A stretch of DNA of 49,001 nucleotides from CAZFQG01 sp964520785 (GTDB taxonomy: Bacteria; Planctomycetota; Planctomycetia; Pirellulales; Thermoguttaceae), in assembly GCA_964520785.1 (NCBI GenBank), contig CAZFQG010000017.1, positions 1-49,001 of the forward strand, given 5' to 3'. Below, in pieces: positions 14,785 through 22,908 of this stretch; within the stretch, counting starts at the first letter, position 1; each line of letters opens with the position of its first letter. The translations under genes were made by a program, and so were the position numbers. The notes beneath the pieces are model-generated. The model ran no database searches, had not been told where the DNA came from, and saw only the letters and a program-made list of their open reading frames with translations.

Positions 14785-16749
14785 CTACGCGGTCGCTTCG
14801 GCGCAGGCCGCGGCCGCGTCTTCGCGTCTCTCCTCGGCAGCTTGCGTGCGCCGCAGCGCCAGGACCGTCACGTCGTCCTTCAGATCGCCCAAGCTGAACT
14901 CGCTGATCGTCTTGACGACGATCTCGCACAGCGCATCCGGCGGACTGGTGCAATCGGCCCGAAGAAGACCTTCAAGGCGGTTCTCGCCGAACAATTCACC
15001 CCCTTTGGCGTGGGCCTCGGTCACGCCGTCGGTGAACGTGAAGAGCAAGTCGCCCGGGTCGAGGCGGCAGGAGCCGTTCTCGAAGACCGCGTCGGGGAAG
15101 ACCGCGACCAGGGGACCGGTCGGCTCGAGTGTTCTAAGGGGGTTTTCGCCGCGGACAAGGTATGGCGGATTATGCCCCGCGTTCACGTAGATCAGCTCGC
15201 CGGTTCGCACATCGTAGAGCCCGAAGAACAAGCTGAGGAACATGGCTTGGTCGTTCTCCTCGGCGAGCCGGCGGTTCAGTTCGCCGACGATTCGCTCCGG
15301 CGTCTTCTCCGGTCCGCTGAAGTCGCGGAGCTTGGTCCTGGCGACCGCCATATAGAGCGCGGCCGGAATCCCCTTGCCCGACACGTCGGCCATGACCAGA
15401 GCCAGCCTCCGGTCATCGACGAAGAAGAAATCGAAAAAGTCCCCCGCCACCGTTTTCGCCGGCGCATTGACGGCGTGCAACAGAAACGGCTCATCCTCGC
15501 GGCGCGGCGGGACCGCCGGCAGGAGGGCCGCCTGGATTTCCCGTGCCGCGTTCAGTTCCCCTTCCACCTCCCTTCGTGCGGCCTCTTCGCGGATGCGTCC
15601 TTCCACGTTTTCCTTGAGTTCGCCGACCATCGCGTTGAACTGCCGGGCAAGCTGAGCGATTTCGTCGCTCCCCTTCACGCCGGAAACCCGCGCGTCCAAG
15701 TCGCCGCGTCCGAGTGACTCGGCCGCTTCGGCAAGCCGGGCGACCGGCCTGGTCACGCGGGCCGCCATCAAATAGACGATCCCCACGATGATCCCGAGTC
15801 CGGCGACGAGAATGGCCAGGGATCGCGCGAGCCGCGCGTGGATGGGCGCCATGACGTCGTCCTCGGGAATAACGGCCGCCAGGGACCACCCGGCCGACTC
15901 GATGGGGGCGAAGACCATCCACTTCGGATCCCCGGTGCGCCAATCGCGGATTTTGCAGACTCCCGCCTCACCCGCGACCATCCGCTTTCCGGCCGCGGCC
16001 AATTCCTCGACCCCGCCGCGCGCCGCCAGGCTGAAAACCGATTCCCGCATCACGAGCTCTTCCTCCGGGTGGGAAATGATCGTCCCCTTGCCGCTGACGA
16101 GCATGCAATATGTCTCACCCATTTCCAGACGGGAGAAATGCCGCAAGAGGTCGTCCGAGAGGATGTCGGCGGTCCAGACGCCGGCGAATCCCGCCTCGCG
16201 GCGGATCACGGCCGAATAGGTACACATGAACCGTTCGCCGGCCCCCTCGTCGAAGTAGGGCTCCGACCAGACCGGGCGGTCCGCGAGCTTGGCGTCTCGG
16301 TACCACGCCCTGTGGGTGTAGGGAGGGGACAAGGCGGCGATGTCGACGTAGCGGAGATCGTCGCCGCCATCGTCGTCGCCGCGGCAGTAGTACGGCGCAA
16401 AACCGCCGGTGTCGGCGAGCTTGGTCCCCGGCTCCAGGGCAAGGCACATGCCGAACACCCTGGGGTTGCTCCGCAGGCTTTCCATCAGCAGCATTCGGAG
16501 TCGCTCGGCGGCCGGATCGGCTTCCGACGTAACGACGAGGGCCAGTGTCCGCGCCAGTTCCTCGGCGGCCATGAGTTCTCCATCCAACTCGGCCGCCCAC
16601 CGGGCCGCCAGCTCCTTCAGGTACGATTCCATGTTCCTCAGTGCCTGCCGCCGGCCCAGATTGTACTCGCAGACGAGCATGACGGCATAGGCCAGCAGCA
16701 GGGGGAGGGCTATCGACAGGACGAGTTTCGTCTTCAGAGTGAGTCGCAC
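14785..16749 (-). CDS. SpoIIE/RsbU-type PP2C serine phosphatase with extracellular dCache sensor and HAMP
   Basis: 654 residues from GTG at 16749 (GGAG 6 nt upstream; the longer open frame upstream is not coding-like). A membrane helix near residues 10-28 is followed by a large periplasmic Cache-like domain with the motif RAWYRDAKLADRPVWSEPY. A second helix lies near 335-360, then HAMP, a coiled coil (ELNAAREIQAALLPAVPP) and the phosphatase domain. VAGDFFDFFFVDDRRLALV and MADVSGKGIPAALYM hold metal-binding Asp residues, with a late Asp in FTDGVTEA and LKDDVTVL. It should dephosphorylate a STAS anti-anti-sigma protein in response to an external ligand. A STAS gene lies 1.7 kb away across the divergent aldehyde dehydrogenase. 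Stop is TAG. Confidence 0.92.
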   Translation of the reverse strand: MRLTLKTKLVLSIALPLLLAYAVMLVCEYNLGRRQALRNMESYLKELAARWAAELDGELMAAEELARTLALVVTSEADPAAERLRMLLMESLRSNPRVFGMCLALEPGTKLADTGGFAPYYCRGDDDGGDDLRYVDIAALSPPYTHRAWYRDAKLADRPVWSEPYFDEGAGERFMCTYSAVIRREAGFAGVWTADILSDDLLRHFSRLEMGETYCMLVSGKGTIISHPEEELVMRESVFSLAARGGVEELAAAGKRMVAGEAGVCKIRDWRTGDPKWMVFAPIESAGWSLAAVIPEDDVMAPIHARLARSLAILVAGLGIIVGIVYLMAARVTRPVARLAEAAESLGRGDLDARVSGVKGSDEIAQLARQFNAMVGELKENVEGRIREEAARREVEGELNAAREIQAALLPAVPPRREDEPFLLHAVNAPAKTVAGDFFDFFFVDDRRLALVMADVSGKGIPAALYMAVARTKLRDFSGPEKTPERIVGELNRRLAEENDQAMFLSLFFGLYDVRTGELIYVNAGHNPPYLVRGENPLRTLEPTGPLVAVFPDAVFENGSCRLDPGDLLFTFTDGVTEAHAKGGELFGENRLEGLLRADCTSPPDALCEIVVKTISEFSLGDLKDDVTVLALRRTQAAEERREDAAAACAEATA

Positions 16750-17002
16750 TATCGTCTCCGAGGAGGCACCTCGCGGGATGCCGCGATTGAAACAGGACCG
16801 GCGAATCCGCGCGGCATTCCAACAACAATACCTCAGTGATTCGCCCCGGGTCGGAACGATCCTGCCGGTTGTGCCGACTTGCTCCGCGCGATACGAGAAC
16901 GTATCCTTCCCTGGAATAGACCAGCCGCCGCCGGCGACATACCGCCGCCTCGCGCAAGGCACGGCGTTCAACTACCGGCCGGCAAGCCCTGGAGAAGAAA
17001 TC

Positions 17003-18445
17003 ATGTCCGTCGCGACCGTCACTTCCCCCCCTGATGTCAGCGAGTATTTCGAGCGCGCCAGCGCGGCGGCGGCCGTGTTCAGCCAGTTCACTCAGGAACA
17101 GACCGACCGGGTCGTCCTGGCCGTCTACAGGGCGGCCTTCATGAACCGCGTCAAGCTGGCAAAGCTCGCCCGGGAGGAAACCGGCCTGGGCCGCTGGCAG
17201 GACAAGGTCATTAAGAACGTCGTGGCGAGCCAGTTCGTTTATGAAGACATCAAGGACTTGAAGACGGTGGGCGTCATCCACGAGGACCCCGTCACCGGAA
17301 TCGTGGAAATCGCGCAGCCGATCGGACCGATCCTGGCGATCATTCCGGTCACGAACCCCACCTCGACGACCATCTTCAAAATCCTGATCGCCCTGAAGAC
17401 CCGCAATCCGATCATCGTCAGCCCCTCGAAAAAGGCGCGCAACTGTAGCGCGGAGGCGGCGCAGATCTGCTATCAGGCGGCACTGGAGGCCGACGCGCCG
17501 GAAGACTGCGTCCAGTGGCTCTCGGACGGTTCCAGGGAAACCACGCACGCCCTGATGACCCACAAGTCGCTGTCGCTCATTCTGGCCACCGGCGGCAGCG
17601 GGCTGGTAAACGCCGCGTACAGTTCCGGCACGCCGGCGATCGGCGTCGGCGCCGGAAACGTCCCGGTTTACATCGAACGCTCGGCGGATATCCCGTTCGC
17701 GGTCGAACAGATCATGACCTCGAAGCTCTTCGATTACGGCACCGTTTGCGCCAGCGAACAAGCCGTGGTGGTCGAAGCGGCCGTCGCCCCCCTGGTGGCC
17801 GCCGAGTTTCGCAAGAGAAAGGCCCATTTCCTCTCCGATTCCGAGGTCGCCAGGCTCAACGAGGTCGCGAAGGACCCGCGAAGAGGAACGATGAATCCGG
17901 AACTGGTGGGGCAGCCGGCCGCCAAGATCGCGCGGATGGCCGGGCTGGACCTGCAAGACGACGTCGAGCTGCTGATCGCGCCGCTGCCGGGCGTGGGGGA
18001 GGAGTGGCCCTTGTCCTGCGAGATTCTCGCGCCGATTCTCGCCTGGTACGTGGCCGACGGCTTCGACCAGGCCGTCAACCTCTGCATCGACCTGAATTTC
18101 TTCGGCGGCATGGGACACACGGTGAGCATCTTCTCCAACGACGAAGCGCAAATCCGGGAGTTCGCCTCGCTGATGAACGCGGGACGGATCGTGGTCAACA
18201 CGCCGTCGTCGCAAGGGGCCGTGGGGGGAATTTACAACATGCTGCACCCATCGCTCACTCTAGGTTGCGGGAGCGGTGGAAAGAACATCACCACCGACAA
18301 CATCACGGCGGTCCACCTGCTGAACATCCAGCGGATCGCCCGGCGGCGGGAGAACCAGCGGCTGATGCGGTTCGACCTCGATATGTACTACGACGACTCC
18401 CTCGATCCGGCCGTGGTCACCGCCGCCTTCAATAAGAACTTTTAG
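17003..18445 (+). CDS. CoA-acylating aldehyde dehydrogenase (AdhE N-domain-like)
   Basis: 480 residues from ATG at 17003, with GGAGAAG 6 nt upstream. It resembles the acetaldehyde dehydrogenase half of AdhE. IAIIPVTNPTSTTIFK and SPSKKA belong to the NAD fold, GVGAGNVPVYI precedes the active site, and the catalytic Cys is in FDYGTVCASEQAVVV. The C-terminal NTPSSQGAVGGIYN and LTLGCGSGGKN are typical of AdhE rather than of aldehyde-oxidising dehydrogenases. It interconverts acyl-CoA and aldehyde with NADH. The alcohol dehydrogenase half is absent, and no microcompartment shell genes or targeting peptide are seen. It is followed 13 bp later by the STAS gene and is probably co-transcribed with it. 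Stop TAG. Confidence 0.9.
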   Translation: MSVATVTSPPDVSEYFERASAAAAVFSQFTQEQTDRVVLAVYRAAFMNRVKLAKLAREETGLGRWQDKVIKNVVASQFVYEDIKDLKTVGVIHEDPVTGIVEIAQPIGPILAIIPVTNPTSTTIFKILIALKTRNPIIVSPSKKARNCSAEAAQICYQAALEADAPEDCVQWLSDGSRETTHALMTHKSLSLILATGGSGLVNAAYSSGTPAIGVGAGNVPVYIERSADIPFAVEQIMTSKLFDYGTVCASEQAVVVEAAVAPLVAAEFRKRKAHFLSDSEVARLNEVAKDPRRGTMNPELVGQPAAKIARMAGLDLQDDVELLIAPLPGVGEEWPLSCEILAPILAWYVADGFDQAVNLCIDLNFFGGMGHTVSIFSNDEAQIREFASLMNAGRIVVNTPSSQGAVGGIYNMLHPSLTLGCGSGGKNITTDNITAVHLLNIQRIARRRENQRLMRFDLDMYYDDSLDPAVVTAAFNKNF

Positions 18446-18458
18446 GGAGCCCATTCCC

Positions 18459-18752
18459 ATGATTTCGACATGCAACCCCGGAAACACGGTCGAACTGCGA
18501 TTCGAACCGAACTTGGACACGGCCGAATGCCGCCGGATCGAAGAGGATATCCGCGCGGCGGTGACCGCCCCCCAAGGGCCGGTGGTCTTCAACCTCGCCG
18601 GAGTCGAGTTCGTCTCGTCTTCGTTCCTGCGTCTGTGCGTCTACGCCTACAAGCAGGCGGCCCCCGGCGCGTTCCGCGTCATCAACGTCGACCCGAACAT
18701 CAAACGCGTCTTCAAGATCGCCGGTTTCGACATGATGCTCGAAGCGAGATAG
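18459..18752 (+). CDS. STAS-domain anti-anti-sigma factor (SpoIIAA/RsbV-like)
   Basis: 97 residues forming one STAS domain. The motif VVFNLAGVEFVSSSFLRLCV holds the phospho-acceptor Ser within VSSSF, and the C-terminal helix IKRVFKIAGFDMML is typical. In partner switching, the unphosphorylated form binds an anti-sigma kinase, and phosphatases of the RsbU type reactivate it. A TAGGGAG site lies 9 nt upstream. It is downstream of the aldehyde dehydrogenase and near both a matching phosphatase and a Ser/Thr kinase, but no RsbW-type kinase is in the window. Stop TAG. Confidence 0.88.
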   Translation: MISTCNPGNTVELRFEPNLDTAECRRIEEDIRAAVTAPQGPVVFNLAGVEFVSSSFLRLCVYAYKQAAPGAFRVINVDPNIKRVFKIAGFDMMLEAR

Positions 18753-18950
18753 AGGCACAAAACGAATATCCGCGGCATCTTGGCTTTCCGCACTCGCGGC
18801 GGTGGGGCGCGGCGAGCCCAAAATCAAAACTCGGCAAAGCATTAGCCTGCGCGAATTCTCCGTTCCCGTAAGTCGGCTTGGTTAGGCGAGCGGCGCATAC
18901 GAATCTACTGCTGAGTAACATTCTGGCCGAGCTGGCGCGTCGGCAAGAGG

Positions 18951-20849
18951 TCAACCGAAGTCCTTGGGAGACTCGTCCGGCGGGTCGACGGGGGCCAAAA
19001 AGAGCATGACGGCGGACCCGGCCTCCGTCTGGTCGGGACTAACCGAACGTCCCGTCACCGAAACCCATATCGACCGTCCGTCTTCTCGGCGGAATCGGAG
19101 AACGCCGGCGCCGGCGGTGGTCGTGGTACGAGAACGAATCCACTCGGGCAAGTCGTTTTCGGCGAACGCGGTTCCATCTTGGCAAAATGCGATTGCACAG
19201 AGTTCGCCGACCGGCCGGCCAACCAGCCGCTCGGCCGACACGCCGAGGATGCGTTCGGCCTCGGGGTTGCAGTCCCGAATGCCGCCGTCGGGGCCGACAA
19301 CAAGAATTCCGCACGGTGCGGATTCGACAACGGCCCGATAGTGTTGCTCGGTGGTTCGCAAGGCGCGCTCCATGTCCTTGCGAGCGGTGATATCGACATG
19401 AGACCCGGCCATGCGATAGGCCTTGCCATTGGCATCCCGCAGGGCCACGCCCCGGGCGAGAATCCAGCGATAGCTGCCATTCTTGTGCCGCAAGCGGTAC
19501 TCATATTCGTAGTGCGAGGTCGTTCCGGTAATGTGAGCGTAGTTCGCGGCCAAGACTCGTTCCCGTTCGTCGGGATGGAGACGTTCCTCCCACTCATCGA
19601 TTGTATGCGCGATTTCGTGTTCTTCGTAGCCGAGAATGCTCTTCCATCGTTCGGAATAGAACACTTCGTTCGTGCGCAGATCCCAATCCCACAGGCCGTC
19701 CTGGGAGCCTCGGACGGCCAGTTCAAATCGCTCGCGGCTGCGCCGCATTTCTTCCACGGCCCGACTACGCTCGACTTCTTGCCAGGTCTGTATCTCTTCC
19801 CCCAATGCGCCGGCCGAGGCGTAGCGGTCGGCCGGTTTTTTGGAAAGCGCTTTCAGGCAGACGGCTTCAAGGGGTGGTGGGACGTCCGGCCACAGGTCGC
19901 CTGGAGGGATGGGCTCGTCGCGGAGGACTTTGTGCAGAACCTCCACCGTGTTTGACCCCGTAAACGGGGGTTGTCCCGTGAGTATCTCGTAGAGAATCGC
20001 GCCGAGGCCGTAAATATCGGTCCGCGCGTCGATGAGATCAGGACGTCCTTCGGCCTGTTCCGGAGCCATGTACGCGGGCGTACCGACGACGTCACCCTGC
20101 ATCGTCCGATCGGCCTTGGCCTCCCCCAGAGTCCCGGCGGTGTGTGCCTCCGCGGTGTCGTCCTCTACATCCTCCGCTTGGCCGCCGGACGCCAACACCT
20201 TCGCAATCCCCCAGTCCAGGACGATCACTTCGCCGAAATCGCCAAGAAGGACGTTCTCTCCTTTGAGGTCGCGATGGATGATTCCGCGCGAATGTGCGTA
20301 GGCAACCGTGTTGCAGACCGCCACGAAAGCGTTCAGCAGGGCGATCAGACCGAGCGGCTCGGCCTCGCCGGACCGCCGTTTTTCATGGTAGTCTCTTGAT
20401 GCCTGAACCAGAGTGCATCCATGCACGAAGCGCATCGCGTAGAACGGTTGGCCGGAGTGGGGGCGCGCGATCAGTTCGTAAACCGGCACCACGCCGGGAT
20501 GCTCGAGTTGGCTGGTAATCTCCGCTTCCTTCAGGAAACGGCTCTTTGCCCGGCGGTGGTTGAGCAACTCCGACCGCAGCGTCTTGATCGCCACGTCCCG
20601 ATGAAGCTGAGTGTCGTGAGCCAGCCAGACTCGTCCAATCCCCCCTTCAGCATGGAGCGGGCCCGTAATGTATCGTGACTCTTGCGGCCCGCCGTCTTGC
20701 GGAATCGGCCCGCAGAGGTCCGGAAGCGGGGCAGCGGAGTCTGCCGTCCGATCAGCCGCCGGTTCCCCCATGAAGGCCGCTGTCTGCTGGAACTGCGTCT
20801 GCGCTTTCTTCACATCGGTTGAAATCTGAGGCGAAGGTTCTTTCCCCAT
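18951..20849 (-). CDS. Hanks-type Ser/Thr protein kinase with two C-terminal PAS domains
   Basis: 632 residues without membrane helices. The kinase domain (~55-350) has the glycine loop AEGGIGRVWLA, Lys89 in VAIKTL, IIHRDLKGENVLLGDFGE (HRD Asp194), DWG at 212-214 instead of DFG, and GTPAYMAPEQ. DWG at this position is frequent in planctomycete kinases. The C-terminal half has two PAS domains: about 365-485, with WDWDLRTNEVFYSERWKSIL and a PAC motif GSYRWILARGVALRD; and about 495-600, with VVESAPCGILVVGPDGGIRD. PAS sensors fused behind a Ser/Thr kinase are less common than PASTA or TPR tails and suggest a cytoplasmic small-molecule or redox input. It is convergent with the STAS gene. Confidence 0.92.
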   Translation of the reverse strand: MGKEPSPQISTDVKKAQTQFQQTAAFMGEPAADRTADSAAPLPDLCGPIPQDGGPQESRYITGPLHAEGGIGRVWLAHDTQLHRDVAIKTLRSELLNHRRAKSRFLKEAEITSQLEHPGVVPVYELIARPHSGQPFYAMRFVHGCTLVQASRDYHEKRRSGEAEPLGLIALLNAFVAVCNTVAYAHSRGIIHRDLKGENVLLGDFGEVIVLDWGIAKVLASGGQAEDVEDDTAEAHTAGTLGEAKADRTMQGDVVGTPAYMAPEQAEGRPDLIDARTDIYGLGAILYEILTGQPPFTGSNTVEVLHKVLRDEPIPPGDLWPDVPPPLEAVCLKALSKKPADRYASAGALGEEIQTWQEVERSRAVEEMRRSRERFELAVRGSQDGLWDWDLRTNEVFYSERWKSILGYEEHEIAHTIDEWEERLHPDERERVLAANYAHITGTTSHYEYEYRLRHKNGSYRWILARGVALRDANGKAYRMAGSHVDITARKDMERALRTTEQHYRAVVESAPCGILVVGPDGGIRDCNPEAERILGVSAERLVGRPVGELCAIAFCQDGTAFAENDLPEWIRSRTTTTAGAGVLRFRREDGRSIWVSVTGRSVSPDQTEAGSAVMLFLAPVDPPDESPKDFG

Positions 20850-20891
20850 GCGTAGACCACTTTGGTTATTTCGTTCGGCTTAACGCTTTTC

Positions 20892-20958
20892 TTTCATCCG
20901 GGCGATTGCGGCACACCGGCGCGTTGCCAATCGGAAGATGAAATCTTGACAAACGACT
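20892..20958 (+). repeat. Dispersed MITE-like repeat, copy 1 (partial)
   Basis: The core TTTCATCCGGGCGATTGCGG matches copy 2 at 22564. The distance from this core to the TTGACAAA end is 55 bp here and 54 bp in copy 2. The left terminus expected ~42 bp upstream is degraded and abuts the kinase start region. The right end TTGACAAACGACT corresponds to TTGACAAAGTACT of copy 2. Confidence 0.55.
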
Positions 20959-20972
20959 CGTGCTTTGTCAAG
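20945..20972. repeat. Perfect 9-bp inverted repeat where two element ends meet
   Basis: CTTGACAAA and TTTGTCAAG flank CGACTCGTGC. The left arm is the right end of repeat copy 1. The right arm CGTGCTTTGTCAAG followed by AATTTGG matches the left terminus of copy 2 (GTGCTTCGTCAA, AATTGG). So a second, incomplete element starts here. As DNA it could also form a hairpin in either transcript. Confidence 0.5.
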
Positions 20973-21555
20973 TTTCGAATTTGGCGATAGCGACGTCCGT
21001 CAGGCTGCGAAACCCACGGCCTTTGGCACCGTGTCTGGAATCCGGAACTCCTACAACCCCGTCGGGGTGGCGAGTTGCAAACGGTTTACGACCCAGAACC
21101 TGTGAACATCTACCCCCCTTGTTAGCCTCTCCGAGAGAGCCCCACTCCGGCGGTCGGGCCGGTTTCCTCCACATGGCCCCCGGCAAGCGTCTCGGAACGA
21201 TCCTTGAGGGGCCCGACGACAGGGGGGTTCCGGCGTCTTTTTGGTTTGTTCCGGTTGTTTCGTTTTTTTCTTTTGGCTTGAGTTTGCTGGTCATAGGGCC
21301 GATAACACCCTTACGTAGATGAACCGCGCGTACGCCGTCCGGACTTTTCCGGGCCTTTAATAGCCATAAGTTGCTTAAAAGTAAGCGATTAGGAAAAGAG
21401 ATGGAGGGACGGCCGCGACGGAGTTCTTTGAAAACAGGACGTTCTGGTGAACAAACCCCTCATCATGGGGACTGGACAAGGCTGGCGCCTCCGGATTTTC
21501 CAGGATGCGTGGAGTCGAGATTGGCCCAATCTCCGGCGAAACGACCGCATTGGCC
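20973..21555. other. Long gene-free stretch between the kinase and HU genes
   Basis: Nothing with coding character is seen in ~580 bp. It contains a palindromic CCCCGTCGGGG (near 21058-21068) in a context (ACAACCCCGTCGGGGTGG) like short repeats I know from other planctomycete genomes. It also has T-rich runs near 21236-21275. Repeat-derived filler is the best reading. No tmRNA, RNase P or 6S pattern was recognised. Confidence 0.4.
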
Positions 21556-21584
21556 TTGACATTAATCGTTATGGCTTCTACACT
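21556..21584 (+). promoter_or_regulatory. Sigma70-type promoter of the HU gene
   Basis: TTGACA (21556-21561) and TACACT (21579-21584) are spaced by 17 bp, ~75 bp upstream of the HU start. The -35 is a perfect consensus, fitting a highly expressed nucleoid protein. Confidence 0.65.
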
Positions 21585-21656
21585 TGAGTCGATTATCGGC
21601 TCTTAGCCGGACGGTGAGACACCTCGCCGTTCTCAAACGCCGAGGAGAATGAAGCC

Positions 21657-21971
21657 GTGACGAAGAAGGAAATCATCCGCGTTATCTCCGAAAATGTCGA
21701 TTTAACGCAGGCCGAGACGAAGCGTGTCGTGCAAATGACTTTTGACGCGATCGTCGAGACGTTAGTGGAGGATGGTCGCATCGAATTGCGGAATTTCGGC
21801 GTATTCGAGGTAAAGCGACGTGCTCCGCGTAAAGCGAGAAATCCTAAAACCAATGAAGACGTCATGGTCCCGGAGAAGCTCGTTGTCACGTTTAAGCCGG
21901 GCAAGGAGATGGAAGACCGTGTTCGTCACTTGGGTGAACTGAAGCGTCGGCGCAAACAAGCGGTTTCCTGA
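21657..21971 (+). CDS. HU/IHF family DNA-binding protein
   Basis: 104 residues. The N-terminal helices MTKKEIIRVISENVDLTQAE lead to a dimerisation core. The beta-arm region has IELRNFGVFEVKRRAPRKAR, with NPKTNEDVMVPEKLVVTFKPGK at the arm tip and return. There is a short basic tail beyond the usual ~94-residue length. The start is GTG with GAGGAG ~9 nt upstream. It bends and compacts DNA as a dimer. It is monocistronic, with its own consensus promoter and a ~65-nt leader. Confidence 0.95.
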   Translation: MTKKEIIRVISENVDLTQAETKRVVQMTFDAIVETLVEDGRIELRNFGVFEVKRRAPRKARNPKTNEDVMVPEKLVVTFKPGKEMEDRVRHLGELKRRRKQAVS

Positions 21972-22306
21972 GCCGACGTGTTCAGCCGCCTCGGCGGCGA
22001 GAGCTTCGTTTCCCTGAGACTCCCTACCCCCTGGCGGTCCTTGATGGATCGCCCCTTTTCACCAGACTCGTCTTTTTTTCAAAGCCGTCCCAAGCACGAC
22101 CGCGACCTTTTCGCCGCGTTCGGCGGGTTTTTGTCGGAACCGCGTCGCGGCTTCGGCGCCGGCGGCGCTCCGAAACGGAACCATCGCCCCCGCGCCGAGG
22201 AAGGTCCATCCGGTCCGTCTTTTGACGGGCGACCGGCGGTCCCACGATGGAATTGCCAAGCGACGTTTCGGCGTCGCGTTTATAAGACTCACGGAGGAGA
22301 ACAATC
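21972..22306. other. Gene-free stretch between HU and the small lipoprotein gene
   Basis: No coding frame is supported. A CTCCCTACCCCC run near 22019-22030 faintly recalls half of the GGGAAA-CCCTACCC motif seen at 5.4 and 12.6 kb. GC-rich dyads near 22150-22170 (CGGCGCCGGCGGCGC) could stop HU transcription but lack a T-run. Confidence 0.35.
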
Positions 22307-22525
22307 ATGCGCAAGCTGCTTCTGGCAATCGCATGCGGTCTGATGATCAGCACGACCGTCGGGTGTATTCTGCCGATTTATCAAGGAGATCCCACTCGAC
22401 GCACCCAGCAGTTGATCTTTACTTCGGAAAACTTGCGTTTGATCATGGATGAGTGGGAACGAATCTGGTTCCTCGACCAGCCGTCACACTGCGCACCCTA
22501 CCGGACGCACGGCGGAATACTCTAG
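22307..22525 (+). CDS. Small conserved planctomycete lipoprotein
   Basis: 72 residues. A signal peptide with a lipobox ends at GC (LLLAIACGLMISTTVGC), then a short mature part ILPIYQGDPTRRTQQLIF and ENLRLIMDEWERIWFLDQPS, ending HGGIL. From memory, tiny proteins with this WERIWFLDQP pattern recur in planctomycetes, of unknown function. GGAGGAGAA lies 6 nt before the ATG. Membrane-anchored, probably in the outer membrane. The stop codon TAG (22523-22525) lies inside the CTAG end of the repeat element inserted at the 3' end, and the family's last residue may have been changed by it. Confidence 0.75.
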   Translation: MRKLLLAIACGLMISTTVGCILPIYQGDPTRRTQQLIFTSENLRLIMDEWERIWFLDQPSHCAPYRTHGGIL

Positions 22526-22632
22526 TGCTTCGTCAAACGTAGGAATTGGGGTTGACGTTTCGGTTTCATCCGGCCGATTGCGGTACTTCGGCGTACCGCC
22601 AATCCAAAATCCTAGTGTTGACAAAGTACTAG
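22522..22632. mobile_element. MITE-like element, 111 bp, with terminal inverted repeats (copy 2)
   Basis: The left end CTAGTGCTTCGTCAA and the right end, read inward as CTAGTACTTTGTCAA, differ at two of 15 positions. Similarity continues to ~30 bp (TAGGA then TTGG). The interior holds GATTGCGGTAC / GTACCGCCAATC, a long internal hairpin. Ends of the CTAG type with a TA target duplication are known from IS630/Tc1-like elements, so it may be mobilised by such a transposase, none of which is in view. It carries no gene. Confidence 0.65.
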
Positions 22633-22814
22633 GCTTGGCGGCGGTTCCGGCCAAGACAAGGCGAGAACGGCGCCCCGCCGCGCGAACCAAATAAGCCGGC
22701 TTCGCGTATTCCTCGCGGTCGCGGTCGCGGCGCAGAACACGCGGAAACGGCGCCGCCGGATGAGGTTGCGCGCCGGCCGCCGATTGAAGCAGATGAACGA
22801 ATGGTGCTTGGGCG

Positions 22815-22856
22815 ACACCCGGCGATTCTTCCTCGCCAGGTGTGCCGTGTTTTTTT
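22815..22856 (+). terminator. Rho-independent terminator
   Basis: The stem ACACCcGGCGA / TCGCCaGGTGT (10 paired bases, one mismatch, 7-nt loop) is followed after 6 nt by seven Ts (22850-22856). It is oriented for plus-strand transcripts, so it would end the lipoprotein transcript after it passes through the repeat element. Confidence 0.55.
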
Positions 22857-22908
22857 GTCTTTCCGGCGCCGCCGCGCGGCGTTCTTTCTAACGGCGGCTC
22901 TCTCGCGA

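Noticed and set aside
16115..18247. A 710-codon minus-strand open frame across the aldehyde dehydrogenase and phosphatase genes
   Set aside because: It is a shadow of two well-supported genes in other frames, with Arg/His/Asp-rich composition and no recognisable domain.
17003..18445. A bacterial microcompartment aldehyde dehydrogenase
   Set aside because: No shell-protein genes are nearby and no N-terminal encapsulation peptide is visible; the sequence is closer to the AdhE half.
20973..21555. A structural RNA gene (tmRNA, 6S or RNase P) in the long gap before the HU gene
   Set aside because: None of the diagnostic sequence blocks was found; the region looks repeat-derived.
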